This document shows positions 29,239 to 37,701 of a DNA stretch of 64,000 bases, piece after piece. Every line of letters starts with the position of its first letter. The first letter of the stretch is position 1. Both the position numbers and the translations under genes were made by a program. The DNA is taken from contig NZ_RYZZ01000015.1 in the NCBI RefSeq assembly GCF_003989135.1, positions 62,001-126,000 on the forward strand, read 5' to 3'. Below the pieces are notes generated by a model. That model worked only from the letters and a program-made list of their open reading frames with translations, did not search any database and was not told the DNA's origin. Source of the DNA: Peribacillus cavernae (GTDB lineage Bacteria > Bacillota > Bacilli > Bacillales > DSM-1321).

Positions 29239-29493
29239 ATGGAAGTGAAAATACTAAATGCTGTGAAGTATGTTGGTGGAACGGTACTTACAATCGGAAT
29301 CTTTATTTTTTTGATAGGTTTTTTTGAAAGCGGTTACAGCATTTTGACTCCAATTGGCATTGGAACGATTATGGGTGCTGTTTTTATCTTTCTAATGGGT
29401 GTGTTCTTTGTGGCGACGGAAGAAATGCTTAAGAAAAGATATAAAGGAATTAATATAGCTCCAATCAAACCAAAAAAAGGAGTGCCATTATAG
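29239..29493 (+). CDS. Small membrane protein with two transmembrane segments, 84 aa
   Basis: Start ATG 29239, nine bases after AAGGAGG; ATG 29230 directly abuts that site. Two hydrophobic helices (about 10-32 and 38-60) separated by a short loop, then a basic tail ending KPKKGVPL. Own promoter and a terminator shared with qoxD. Function unknown. Confidence 0.7.
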   Translation: MEVKILNAVKYVGGTVLTIGIFIFLIGFFESGYSILTPIGIGTIMGAVFIFLMGVFFVATEEMLKKRYKGINIAPIKPKKGVPL

Positions 29494-29505
29494 GCGCTCC
29501 TTTTG
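29476..29505. terminator. Bidirectional terminator of qox operon and small membrane protein
   Basis: AAGGAGTGCC (29477-29486) pairs with GGCGCTCCTT (29493-29502); on the minus strand it is followed by seven Ts. Confidence 0.85.
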
Positions 29506-29517
29506 ATACACATCGTA

Positions 29518-29799
29518 TTACATATCCCAGACCATGGCTAGTAATGTACCGAAGACGGTAATTAGAGCTAAGGCTAATCCGTAATATACGTTCGTATAGA
29601 TTGCCGCTTTATCCTCAGATTCACCGGCATGCATAAATACAACCAGTTGAAGGCCTGCTTGTACGAATGCTGTTACAAGAAGAACCGTCATGCCTACTGC
29701 AAATGACATGTTTAAGAAGTAAACCGAAAGAGCGACTACAGTCAGGGTAAGTGAAAGTACAAAGCCCATTACTTGTTTGGGCGGGAATAATTCTTTCAT
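29518..29799 (-). CDS. qoxD: Cytochrome aa3-600 menaquinol oxidase subunit IV
   Basis: 93 residues from ATG 29799 (AAAGGAATG upstream); the longer frame reaching into qoxC is not used. Three membrane helices. FPPKQVMGFVLSLTLTVVALSVYF and FVQAGLQLVVFMHAGESED match Bacillus QoxD, but without its long His-rich tail. Last gene of qoxABCD; starts 2 bp after the qoxC stop. Assists assembly of the oxidase. Confidence 0.9.
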   Translation of the reverse strand: MKELFPPKQVMGFVLSLTLTVVALSVYFLNMSFAVGMTVLLVTAFVQAGLQLVVFMHAGESEDKAAIYTNVYYGLALALITVFGTLLAMVWDM

Positions 29800-29801
29800 G
29801 T

Positions 29802-30398
29802 TTACATCATTCCTTTCAGGTAGATGAAGCTGAAGATGAAGATCCAAACTACATCTAGGAAATGCCAGTAAAGAGAGAAGATGAATGATTTATTAGCTGT
29901 TTCAGGAGTCAATCCGCGCTTTTTCACCTGAAGGATGATGAATAATCCCCAGAAAAGGCCAAGTGTAACGTGTGCTCCATGTGTTCCTAATGTTGTTAAT
30001 AGGATAGATGTAAACGCACTGGTTTGCAGTCCTGCCCCTTCATGAACATACGTAACGAACTCAAAAATTTCAAATCCCAAGAATCCTGCACCAAGAAGAA
30101 GTGTGATCGCGAAGAATGACAACATCGCTTTCTTATTGCCGAGACGCATCGCATGAATTCCAAGTCCGATGGTAAAACTGCTTGTTAAAAGCAAGATCGT
30201 TTCAATTAGCACTGGAGTGATTTCGAAAATCTCCGCTCCAGTAGGGCCGCCTGCCGTACGATCAAACAGTGTGAAATATGTCGCGAAAAGCGTTGCAAAA
30301 AGCATTATTTCGGCGCCCAGGAAAATCCAGAAACCCAAGACTTTTAAACGGTTTTCTTCCGTACTATATTCAAGTGGCAGCGAGTTATCTATTTTCAT
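29802..30398 (-). CDS. qoxC: Cytochrome aa3-600 menaquinol oxidase subunit III
   Basis: 198 residues with five membrane helices, the usual length for QoxC. KVLGFWIFLGAEIMLFATLFATYF and LTTLGTHGAHVTLGLFWGLFIILQ are subunit-III hallmarks. The start overlaps the qoxB stop by one base, so the two are translationally coupled. It stabilises the catalytic core. Confidence 0.95.
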   Translation of the reverse strand: MKIDNSLPLEYSTEENRLKVLGFWIFLGAEIMLFATLFATYFTLFDRTAGGPTGAEIFEITPVLIETILLLTSSFTIGLGIHAMRLGNKKAMLSFFAITLLLGAGFLGFEIFEFVTYVHEGAGLQTSAFTSILLTTLGTHGAHVTLGLFWGLFIILQVKKRGLTPETANKSFIFSLYWHFLDVVWIFIFSFIYLKGMM

Positions 30399-32344
30399 TA
30401 GTTAGCACCTCGCAATTTTGTTTCTGTCTCTTCTATTTCTTCAACTGAGATATAACGGCCGTGATCTTTCTCGAACGAACGGAGAGCCATACAAGCAAAT
30501 ATTCCGATTGTTGTAAGGATTAAAGGAATCCACATGCCGAATACAAATGAAAACCCCCATGCGAAGAAGATACAACCCATGATAAACGGTACGCCGCTGT
30601 TATTTGGCATATGAATTTTTTCATATTCACCTTTGAATAAAACATGGCCTTTTTTCTTGGCATCCCATAGTGCTTCAGTTGAATTAACTTGTGGCAAAAT
30701 CGCAAAGTTATATTCCGGTACCGGAGTATGAGTAGCCCACTCTAAAGAACGTGCATCCCATGGATCAGAACTGATATCCCTTGAAGCGTAACGAGTGCTG
30801 TAGTAGATGTTGTAGACGATTAATACAAAACCGACTGCGAGCACAAGTGCCCCGATAAACGAAATCATATTATATATTCCAAATCCAGTTGATTCAGAGT
30901 ATGTGTACATCCGGCGTGCTTGACCATCCAGCCCTGAGAAAAACATTGGCATGAATGCTACGAGAGTACCGATAGCGATTAACCATGCTGCCCATTTCCC
31001 GATTCTTTCATTCAGCATGAAACCGAACATTTTTGGCCAATAGTAAGTGAGTCCGGCCAGCATAGCGAATATAACACCAGGGATGATGACCATGTGGAAG
31101 TGAGCCACTAAGAACATCGTATTATGGTATTGGTAGTCAGCTGCTGACATTCCAAGCATAACTCCGGTAACTCCGCCGAGTGTGAAAAGCGGAATGAATA
31201 GCAATGAATAAAGCATTGGAGTTGTAATAACAATTTTCCCTTTCCAAAGCGTTAACAGCCAGTTAAAGATCTTAACCCCGGTCGGAACGGCAATCGCCAT
31301 GGTTGTAATCGAGAAGATACTGTTAGTAAGTGCTCCCTGTCCCATTGTAAAGAAATGGTGCGCCCATACCAGGAACGAAAGGAATGAAATTGCAACCATG
31401 GAGGCAACCATTGATTTATAACCATATAGGTTGCGGCGTGCAAAGGTTGAGATAACCTCACTATAAATACCGAATGCCGGAAGAATCAAGATATAAACTT
31501 CAGGATGTCCCCAAACCCAGAACAAGTTCGCCCAAAGCATATCCATACCGCCATTATCCGTTGTAAAGAAGTTTGTTCCAAATAGCCGGTCCATTGTACC
31601 CATCGCAAGCGTCACTGTTAATACAGGAAAAGCAAAAACGATGATAAGGTTAGTGATGAGGGAAGACCAGGTGAACATTGGCATTTTCATTAATGTCATA
31701 CCAGGTGCCCTCATTCTGAGAATGGTAGTCATAAAGTTAATGCCAGTCATTAATGTACCAATACCAGCAATCTGAATCGCTATCATATAATAATTCGTTC
31801 CGACTGATTCACTAAATTCGTTACCTGCGAGCGGGAAGTAAGAAGTCCAGCCCGCATCAGGAGAACCCCCAACTACAAAAGAGATGTTGAATAGCATCGC
31901 ACCCATGAAGAATAACCAAAAACTTAGGGCATTCAAACGTGGGAACGCTACGTCACGAGCTCCAATTTGTAATGGAACAACGAAGTTCATTAGGGCTATG
32001 ATGAATGGCATTGCCATAAAGAGGATCATGACGACCCCGTGCGTTGAGAAAATTTCATTATAATGTTGTGCATCCAGCAGCTTGTTTTCAGGCACGGAAA
32101 GTTGGGCACGCAACATTATAGCATCAACACCACCGCGGAATAGCATCAGCAAAGCGGATATCAGATACATAATACCAATCCGTTTATGATCTACTGTTGT
32201 TAACCATTCACGCCATAGATAGCCCCATTTTTTAAAATATGTTAAGCCGGCGATTATTGCGAGAACAGTAATACCAATGGCAACCATCGACGCGTAAATC
32301 ACAGGACTTGGATGAGGTATGGCAAATCGATCAAAGTAATCCAT
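30398..32344 (-). CDS. qoxB: Cytochrome aa3-600 menaquinol oxidase subunit I
   Basis: 648 residues, close to Bacillus QoxB. Heme-copper oxidase signatures are intact: the low-spin heme His in [16 protein letters not shown], the Cu-B/cross-link segment [17 protein letters not shown], the paired histidines in [10 protein letters not shown] and the high-spin heme region [17 protein letters not shown]. It reduces oxygen to water and pumps protons. Second gene of the operon, 71 bp after qoxA. Confidence 0.97.
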   Translation of the reverse strand: MDYFDRFAIPHPSPVIYASMVAIGITVLAIIAGLTYFKKWGYLWREWLTTVDHKRIGIMYLISALLMLFRGGVDAIMLRAQLSVPENKLLDAQHYNEIFSTHGVVMILFMAMPFIIALMNFVVPLQIGARDVAFPRLNALSFWLFFMGAMLFNISFVVGGSPDAGWTSYFPLAGNEFSESVGTNYYMIAIQIAGIGTLMTGINFMTTILRMRAPGMTLMKMPMFTWSSLITNLIIVFAFPVLTVTLAMGTMDRLFGTNFFTTDNGGMDMLWANLFWVWGHPEVYILILPAFGIYSEVISTFARRNLYGYKSMVASMVAISFLSFLVWAHHFFTMGQGALTNSIFSITTMAIAVPTGVKIFNWLLTLWKGKIVITTPMLYSLLFIPLFTLGGVTGVMLGMSAADYQYHNTMFLVAHFHMVIIPGVIFAMLAGLTYYWPKMFGFMLNERIGKWAAWLIAIGTLVAFMPMFFSGLDGQARRMYTYSESTGFGIYNMISFIGALVLAVGFVLIVYNIYYSTRYASRDISSDPWDARSLEWATHTPVPEYNFAILPQVNSTEALWDAKKKGHVLFKGEYEKIHMPNNSGVPFIMGCIFFAWGFSFVFGMWIPLILTTIGIFACMALRSFEKDHGRYISVEEIEETETKLRGAN

Positions 32345-32415
32345 ACTTTTTGTGACTCCTTTCGGGAAGTATATTGCTATTCATGTAATCTAGTTGTTAT
32401 AAAACTCGAAGTATA

Positions 32416-33345
32416 TTAATGATTATTGTGTTCTGTTTCTTTTTCATCTGAATCGCTTGATTCTTGATGTTCAGTATGTTCATCTTCTGAATGTTCATCA
32501 GAGTCACTTGATCCATGATTATGTCCTGTCGGAGGTGGATTAAATTCTAAATGAGTTCCGGTGAACGTCATCCGCCCAAGGTGACCAGGTTCTAATAACT
32601 CATCGAATTTTTCTTCAGTCACTGGTTCAGCCGTTTCTTTCACTTCTTCTACCCATTCGTCAAATTCAGCTTCAGGCATTGCCTCGACATCGAACGTATT
32701 TTCAGCGAACCCTTTACCACTAAAGTTTGCATTTCGTCCCATAAATTCCCCTGGAACGTCAGCCCCTAAGTGTAACGTGTTAACCATGTCACTCATCGCG
32801 TATTTTTGTCCCCCAAGTTGCGGAATCCAGAAACTAGTGATTGGTCCGTAGGAATAAAGTTTAAATTCAAGCGGCCGGTCTGTTGGAATATTTAAGTAGT
32901 TAACTGTTTCGATACCCTCTTCTGGATAACTAAAATGCCACTTCCAATTAGATGAAGAAGCATAAATTACTAAAGGTTCTTTATCTTCATATCCTTTCGG
33001 TGTTGCTTCAACCTTATAGTTGCTTTGTACAGAAACAAATGAAAGGAAAGCGACGATTAAAACTGGAATCCCCACACAAATCGCTTCAACAATCACATTC
33101 CCTTCCATGTGAGGCGGTTCATAATCTTTACTTTGTTTGGACGCACGGTATTTTATTAACACAAATGCTAAAAGTGCGAAAACGACAATGACAATAAACG
33201 ACATGATCCCAATCGATAACATAATGTCATTGGCTTGCGTTTCGGCTTGAGGCCCCTTAGGATCTAAAACCATTAGTGGTTCACAACCTGTAAGCACTGT
33301 GATTACAGTAAAAACTATTGTTAATAAAGCCCATTTTATTTTCAT
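32416..33345 (-). CDS. qoxA: Cytochrome aa3-600 menaquinol oxidase subunit II (lipoprotein)
   Basis: 309 residues. Signal peptide with lipobox LTGC (about 18-21), two membrane helices and a cupredoxin-like domain (NWKWHFSYPEEGIETVNYLNI, FWIPQLGGQKYAMSDM). The Cu-A Cys/His ligand set of cytochrome c oxidases is absent, as expected for a quinol oxidase. The last 37 residues are an unusual tail rich in His, Asp, Glu and Ser. First gene of the qox operon; a Rex-like palindrome lies about 60 bp upstream. Confidence 0.95.
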   Translation of the reverse strand: MKIKWALLTIVFTVITVLTGCEPLMVLDPKGPQAETQANDIMLSIGIMSFIVIVVFALLAFVLIKYRASKQSKDYEPPHMEGNVIVEAICVGIPVLIVAFLSFVSVQSNYKVEATPKGYEDKEPLVIYASSSNWKWHFSYPEEGIETVNYLNIPTDRPLEFKLYSYGPITSFWIPQLGGQKYAMSDMVNTLHLGADVPGEFMGRNANFSGKGFAENTFDVEAMPEAEFDEWVEEVKETAEPVTEEKFDELLEPGHLGRMTFTGTHLEFNPPPTGHNHGSSDSDEHSEDEHTEHQESSDSDEKETEHNNH

Positions 33346-33403
33346 GAAAGTACCCCTTTCTTAATTAATGAAAAAATAAAGTCAAATACCAAATGTGAAC
33401 ATT

Positions 33404-33421
33404 TTGTTAATTATTTCACAA
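33404..33421. promoter_or_regulatory. Rex-like (NADH-sensing repressor) box upstream of qoxA
   Basis: TTGTTAATTATTTCACAA matches the Rex operator consensus TTGTGAANNNNTTCACAA at 13 of 14 defined positions. It lies 59 bp upstream of qoxA, in the leader/promoter region. Redox control by Rex is inferred. Confidence 0.5.
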
Positions 33422-33740
33422 ACACTTTTGAGAACGTAGAACCAAAAATCCTTCCTTCTCAAACTATACGTCTATCTTAGTACCATGTATGTAAAAACTC
33501 AAATGAAAATTGTGTATGTCACAAAAAGTTCATGATTGGTTAGTCGATGGCTGGAAGGAAACAAAAAAATGGGTAAACGGGTTTTATGGTTTTTTCGCAA
33601 GTGGATTTTATTTTAATATAAGGATTTTGATAGATGATCTATTAAATACCTTCATTATCAAAGAAAAACACCTGTTAAGTTCGTTCCTGAATTTTATCTG
33701 AAATCTAAATAGTTTATGGGATGGCATTTTACATTAGGCC

Positions 33741-33911
33741 TTGTTCGTTATTGAAATCCTAAAGGAATTGCCGCTAAACTATCCGATTAATACTATTTAT
33801 CTGAATAAATTGGAAGTTGTGGAAGATAAATTTATTAGCTTCTATAACGAAATGGGGATTGCGACATTTTTAGAAGGAGAAAATCAAATTGCTGTGGATG
33901 GAAAACAATAA
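33741..33911 (+). pseudogene. Possible C-terminal gene remnant, 56 codons
   Basis: Open frame bounded upstream by TAG, reading LNYPINTIYLNKLEVVEDKF followed by an NEMGIATFLEGENQIAVDG segment before TAA. Amino-acid use looks protein-like, but there is no RBS and no recognisable family. Probably the tail of a decayed gene. Confidence 0.35.
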
Positions 33912-33963
33912 TCGGAATCGAATGGTGATTTTATTGCTTCAGATAATTTAGCTTTAAATAATA

Positions 33964-33999
33964 AAGAAGCAGGTACCTTCAATCAGGTTTCCTGCTTCT
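33964..33999 (-). terminator. Terminator of the 44-aa gene
   Basis: AGAAGCAGG (33965-33973) pairs with CCTGCTTCT (33991-33999); on the minus strand it is followed by TTTATTATTT. Confidence 0.75.
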
Positions 34000-34134
34000 C
34001 TAATTGGTCCATTGTTTTTGAACTTGTTCGAAAGCTTTACGGAAAATTTCGTCTTCAGTATCCCCATGTTCCGCAATTACGTTCGTTTGATAACTCTTTC
34101 CTAAATAATCGATTTTTACAGTGACTTGAATCAT
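34000..34134 (-). CDS. Small conserved-looking protein, 44 aa
   Basis: Starts at ATG 34134 behind GAAAGGATG and ends at TAG just before a terminator. It begins MIQVTVKIDYLGKSYQTN and continues with an acidic EHGDTEDEIFRKAFEQVQKQW helix, a compact beta-beta-alpha pattern. RBS, start, composition and terminator make it a convincing short gene. I do not recognise its function. Confidence 0.7.
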   Translation of the reverse strand: MIQVTVKIDYLGKSYQTNVIAEHGDTEDEIFRKAFEQVQKQWTN

Positions 34135-34253
34135 GTTTTTATCATCCTTTCTATAAAACTATTCTTATGAAAATTTCTTGCACAATATTATTATTTATAC
34201 CCCTTTTGTAGAGTTTCAAACATAAAAGATTGGAATAACAGGCTGGAAAAGAT

Positions 34254-34290
34254 AAGACTCTGGAAATGTTGTTTCCAGAGTCTTATTTTG
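34254..34290. terminator. Terminator hairpin downstream of decayed binding-protein gene
   Basis: 13-bp perfect stem AAGACTCTGGAAA (34254-34266) with TTTCCAGAGTCTT (34272-34284), followed by ATTTTG; minus-strand flank ATCTTTTC. Confidence 0.8.
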
Positions 34291-34302
34291 CATTAACTTT
34301 AT

Positions 34303-34512
34303 TTAAAAACTGCAGCGTACGATGTTTTTTTTTTGACGACCATGACGTTTGGCGCCAAGACCGGCAATCATTCCATCCCATTTTGTTTCAACGAACTTAG
34401 GTTTAAAATCGAGACGTTTAAATACCTCTTGAGTTATTTCAATATCAAAACCCGTCACTTTTATCGAAAATATCCATTGACAGAGTACCACTTTTTTAAC
34501 TATAGTAATCAA
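34303..34512 (-). pseudogene. Remnant of amino-acid ABC substrate-binding protein
   Basis: 69 codons. The segment GFDIEITQEVFKRLDFKPKF followed by VETKWDGMIAGLGAKRH matches the core of family-3 amino-acid binding proteins, where a GFD(I/V)D motif is followed by a WDGMIAGL loop. The signal peptide, the lobe-1 start and everything after AKR are missing, and the frame then runs into unrelated residues. It retains a terminator just downstream (34254). Its 5' end has been overwritten by the queF promoter region. Confidence 0.75.
34477..34506 (+). promoter_or_regulatory. SigA promoter of queF
   Basis: TTGACA (34477-34482), 18-bp spacer, TATAGT (34501-34506), about 30 bp before the preQ1 aptamer. 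Confidence 0.7.
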
Positions 34513-34533
34513 GACAAAATGATAATTGAGCGG

Positions 34534-34620
34534 GAGAGGTTCATAGCAATCACCCTCTATAAAAAACTATGGCTTTGATAGGGAACGAATCAACCATATC
34601 TTGATGAGGTATGGTTTTTC
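34534..34620 (+). promoter_or_regulatory. preQ1-I riboswitch with intrinsic terminator, controlling queF
   Basis: The aptamer at 34534-34569 has the class-I pseudoknot form: AGAGG pairs with CCTCT, the loop carries TTCATAGCAATCA, and the A-rich tail ATAAAAAACTA follows, very close to the B. subtilis queC leader. A terminator (AACCATATC 34592-34600 with GGTATGGTT 34608-34616, then TTTTC) sits just before the queF RBS. preQ1 binding would favour termination. Confidence 0.92.
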
Positions 34621-34678
34621 TGTTTCGAGCCTTTTTATGAGTTTATTGCCTCTCTTGTGTAAAAAAGGAGGTTTTTTT

Positions 34679-35188
34679 ATGTCTGGAAGAAAAGATGAGA
34701 GAAAAGATGAGGATTTGCAGGACATAACACTGCTTGGGAATCAGGGGACAAAATATGTATTTGAATATTCGCCTGGAATTTTGGAAACGTTTGACAATAA
34801 ACATCCAAACCGGGACTATTTTGTGAAGTTTAATTGTCCGGAATTCACCAGCCTATGCCCAAAGACGGGCCAGCCGGATTTTGCGACGATTTATATCAGC
34901 TATATTCCCGGCCATAGGATGGTAGAAAGTAAGTCGCTCAAGCTCTATTTATTCAGCTTCCGCAATCATGGTGACTTCCACGAGGATTGCATGAACATCA
35001 TCATGAATGACCTGATTGAACTGATGGATCCTCGCTATATTGAAGTCTGGGGGAAGTTCACCCCTCGGGGCGGTATCTCGATTGATCCGTATACGAATTA
35101 CGGCAAGCCGGGCACTAAATATGAAAAAATGGCGGAATACCGTTTGATGAACCATGATTTGTATCCGGAAAAAATAGATAACCGTTAG
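34679..35188 (+). CDS. queF: NADPH-dependent 7-cyano-7-deazaguanine reductase
   Basis: 169 residues from ATG 34679 behind AAGGAGG; the longer frame from 34601 would run through the riboswitch terminator. Type-I (short) QueF: nucleophile Cys60 and Asp67 in [18 protein letters not shown], and the QueF motif [16 protein letters not shown]. It reduces preQ0 to preQ1 in queuosine synthesis. queC, queD and queE are not adjacent, unlike in B. subtilis. Confidence 0.96.
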   Translation: MSGRKDERKDEDLQDITLLGNQGTKYVFEYSPGILETFDNKHPNRDYFVKFNCPEFTSLCPKTGQPDFATIYISYIPGHRMVESKSLKLYLFSFRNHGDFHEDCMNIIMNDLIELMDPRYIEVWGKFTPRGGISIDPYTNYGKPGTKYEKMAEYRLMNHDLYPEKIDNR

Positions 35189-35345
35189 GAAAAGAATTCT
35201 CTATTAAATGCCGTTACTTTCCTTCCGGGATCGATTGCGAATATTTATTTCAGCTTTTCAGACAACTGGAAGATGTAAACGAGAGGCAGTACCGTGCGAC
35301 AATGCAGTAGATTATAAGAGTACGCATAATAGTAAAATGTATAAA

Positions 35346-35378
35346 AAAAACACACTTTTTCTAAAGTGTGTTTTTTTT
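35346..35378 (+). terminator. queF terminator
   Basis: CACACTTT (35351-35358) pairs with AAAGTGTG (35363-35370), extended by the flanking A- and T-tracts; eight Ts follow. Confidence 0.88.
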
Positions 35379-35425
35379 ATACGTTTTAAAAATCGACAAA
35401 AAAACTTAAGTTATAAACTAACCGT

Positions 35426-35522
35426 TATATAAAGCTAAAAGAAGTATAGATTTCTCTACTTTTAATGTTGGCACGCTTTTTGCATATATAAATTATAAGA
35501 CTTATATTTTTAGCTTTATATA
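35426..35522. repeat. 15-bp perfect inverted repeat flanking the sigma-54 promoter
   Basis: TATATAAAGCTAAAA (35426-35440) and its exact reverse complement (35508-35522) are separated by 67 bp that contain the -24/-12 promoter and a smaller dyad AAGTATAGA-TT-TCTCTACTT (35442-35461, one mismatch). Confidence 0.85.
35468..35484 (+). promoter_or_regulatory. Sigma-54 (-24/-12) promoter of the Fe-ADH/transporter operon
   Basis: TTGGCACGCTTTTTGCA: GG at 35470-35471 and GC at 35482-35483 with the required 10-bp spacing, near-perfect to TTGGCACNNNNTTGC. Two sigma-54 activator genes are present downstream in this window. Confidence 0.9.
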
Positions 35523-35762
35523 GAAAAAAGGGGGATATAGAACGGAATCCTTTTTGATCAGTAACTACTGTTTGAAGAATAGAGCTTACTGCAATGGGTT
35601 TCATTACAGAAACCATCCAAAAGTTTCACACATGAATATCGGTATAACGATTTACCGTGCTTTTATTTGTATTGCTTCTATCATACTTCATCTTAGAAAT
35701 GAAGGCGATTACATAAGGGCAATTAAATATGAATTTTAAAACAAGATAGGAGGAAACATTGA

Positions 35763-36935
35763 ATGAACAATTTAGGTTTTTTTAAAAACCCCACCCAAAT
35801 TACTTATGGAATGGGGGCTGCTAATCAATTAAGAGAAATTATTGATGCTCAAGGTTTTAAGAATGTATTAATAATCACAGATGGAGGCATCGTCAAAACT
35901 GGTTTGATTGACCAGCTTACAAGGCAGTTAGATGGCATTCATTATGCGATATTTGATGAGACAAAACCAAATCCCACTGTGACAAATTGTGATGATGCGA
36001 TGCTGGCATTGAAGCAAATCAATGCAGATGTAGTTGTGGCCATGGGAGGTGGCAGTTCCATTGATGTTGCCAAAGCAGTTTGTCTATTAGCTACTAATGG
36101 TGGTTCTATTGCCGGTTATGAAGGAATTGATACTTGTTCAAATGACTTATTGCCACTTGTGGCCATCCCTACAACGGCGGGTACTGCTAGTGAAGTCACT
36201 ACTTTTACGGTTATTACCGATGAAGAACGTCAGTATAAGCTCACTGTCGGAGGAATTAGGTTGGCGCCTAAGTGGGCATTAGTTGATCCATTGGTAACAA
36301 AATCTTTGCCTTCTCATATAACAGCTTCTACTGGATTGGATGCACTTGTTCATGCACTCGAATCCTATACCTCAAAAATGGCGACCCCTATTTCAAAGAC
36401 GCTGGCAAGGGAAGCTATCAGAAAAATTAGTTCTCATCTCCGCCAGGCGGTATACAACGGGGATAATATGGTGGCAAGGGATAATATGCTGATGGGAAGC
36501 CTTTTAGCAGGGCTAGCATTCAACAATACACGTTTGGGAAACTGCCATGCATTAAGTCATCCGGTAAGTGCGATTTATGGAGTACCCCATGGAGTTGCTA
36601 ATTCGGTTTTGATTCCGCATGTCATGGAATTTAACTCTCTGGCTGTACCGGAACTGTTTAGTGATATTGCGGAAGATATGGGAGAAAACCTTGAAAGTTT
36701 GACATTAATGGATAGAGCAGTAGCTGCTGTAGATGCTGTTAAAAAGCTTTCAAAGGATATTGGAATTCCTACAACTTTTGCAGAGTTCAAAGTTGATGAT
36801 TCTCAGATTGACCGTATGGCAAAGGATGCAATGTTAAGTGGAAATATTGCAGCAAATCCTAGAATCACTACATATGAAGATGTGGTTGCGCTATATCGTA
36901 AATCAATCGGAGGTGCTTTAGTTGAAGTTGTTTGA
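35763..36935 (+). CDS. Iron-containing alcohol dehydrogenase
   Basis: 390 residues, group III Fe-ADH. NAD-binding loop MGGGSSIDVAKAV (about 98-110), TTAGTASEVT, and metal ligands in STGLDALVHALESY and NCHALSHPVSAIYGVPHG. It oxidises alcohols or diols to aldehydes or ketones with NAD. RBS AGGAGG before ATG 35763. First gene of a long operon starting at the sigma-54 promoter 35468; its 3' end overlaps the next gene by 14 bp. Substrate unknown. Confidence 0.93.
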   Translation: MNNLGFFKNPTQITYGMGAANQLREIIDAQGFKNVLIITDGGIVKTGLIDQLTRQLDGIHYAIFDETKPNPTVTNCDDAMLALKQINADVVVAMGGGSSIDVAKAVCLLATNGGSIAGYEGIDTCSNDLLPLVAIPTTAGTASEVTTFTVITDEERQYKLTVGGIRLAPKWALVDPLVTKSLPSHITASTGLDALVHALESYTSKMATPISKTLAREAIRKISSHLRQAVYNGDNMVARDNMLMGSLLAGLAFNNTRLGNCHALSHPVSAIYGVPHGVANSVLIPHVMEFNSLAVPELFSDIAEDMGENLESLTLMDRAVAAVDAVKKLSKDIGIPTTFAEFKVDDSQIDRMAKDAMLSGNIAANPRITTYEDVVALYRKSIGGALVEVV

Positions 36936-37680
36936 TTTGAGCGGAAAAACGGCGTTGGTTACGGGAGGAGGACGAGGAATTGGCAAGACTATTGCGTTAG
37001 CACTGGCTGAAGCAGGTGCTAACGTAGCTATCACGAGCAGAACAGAAAGCGAACTAAAAGAAACTGCAGACACGATAACTGGTTTTTCAAGAAGGGCTTA
37101 TTATTCTGCAGTGGATGCACGAAATGCAGACGATATAACTGGTTTTGTAAAAGATATCGTGAATCAAGAAGGAAAAATTGATATTTTAGTGAATGGTGCT
37201 GGAACAAATAAACGGCTTTCGTTTTTAGAAGTAACCGAAGAGGATTGGGATTATGTGATGGATATCAACCAGAAAACAGCAGTATTTACATCACAGGCTG
37301 TTATCCCATACATGAAGGAACAAAGATATGGAAAAATCATCAATATAGCTTCACTAACTAGTGAAATAGCTTTTCCGAACATGTCTGCATACGCTGCAAG
37401 TAAGGGTGGAATATCTCAATTAACCAAATCGTTGGCAGTAGAGTTTGCAGAGGATGGAATTTTAGTCAATGCAATTGGTCCGGGCTATTTCAAAACAGAA
37501 ATGACGAAAAGTCTTTTTGCGGACGAGAAAAGAGTAGAGTGGATGAAATCTCGTATTCCATTAAGAAGAACCGGTGAAGTTGAAGAACTACAAGGAGCTG
37601 CAATTTTCTTAGCTTCGCATGCTTCCGATTATGTTACCGGCCAAACGATTTATGTCGATGGCGGCTGGTTAAGCAGTTAA
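36922..37680 (+). CDS. Short-chain dehydrogenase/reductase
   Basis: 252 residues from TTG 36922 behind GGAGGTG, overlapping the Fe-ADH gene. Classical SDR: TGGGRGIG cofactor loop, NGAG, catalytic Ser region IINIASLTSE, and YAASKGG. The C-terminal DYVTGQTIYVDGGW is typical of gluconate-5-dehydrogenase/3-oxoacyl-type SDRs. The overlap with the Fe-ADH gene suggests they act on successive intermediates. Exact substrate cannot be read. Confidence 0.88.
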   Translation: MKLFDLSGKTALVTGGGRGIGKTIALALAEAGANVAITSRTESELKETADTITGFSRRAYYSAVDARNADDITGFVKDIVNQEGKIDILVNGAGTNKRLSFLEVTEEDWDYVMDINQKTAVFTSQAVIPYMKEQRYGKIINIASLTSEIAFPNMSAYAASKGGISQLTKSLAVEFAEDGILVNAIGPGYFKTEMTKSLFADEKRVEWMKSRIPLRRTGEVEELQGAAIFLASHASDYVTGQTIYVDGGWLSS

Positions 37681-37701
37681 TTATTTATGGGGGTTCAATT
37701 T

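Larger units (their letters stand above)
33346..33999. other. Intergenic region upstream of qoxA with possible gene remnant
   Basis: 650 bp. The left 100 bp is the qox promoter region. A 63-codon frame at 33510-33701 has no RBS. A 56-codon frame (33741-33911) looks protein-coding in composition and may be a remnant. Confidence 0.5.
35189..35762. other. Intergenic region queF / catabolic island
   Basis: 574 bp without a convincing gene. It holds the queF terminator, a 15-bp inverted repeat bracketing a sigma-54 promoter, and a 280-bp leader before the Fe-ADH gene. Short frames at 35208 and 35554 lack an RBS and family resemblance. Confidence 0.6.

Noticed and set aside
33510-33701. 63-codon frame upstream of qoxA on the + strand
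   Set aside because: No RBS or promoter, low-complexity AT-rich translation with Phe/Ile runs, no recognisable family.
35208-35432. 74-codon frame after queF
   Set aside because: Reads through the queF terminator and has no start signal.
35554-35739. 61-codon frame in the leader of the Fe-ADH operon
   Set aside because: Frame lies downstream of the sigma-54 promoter but lacks an RBS and resembles no protein.
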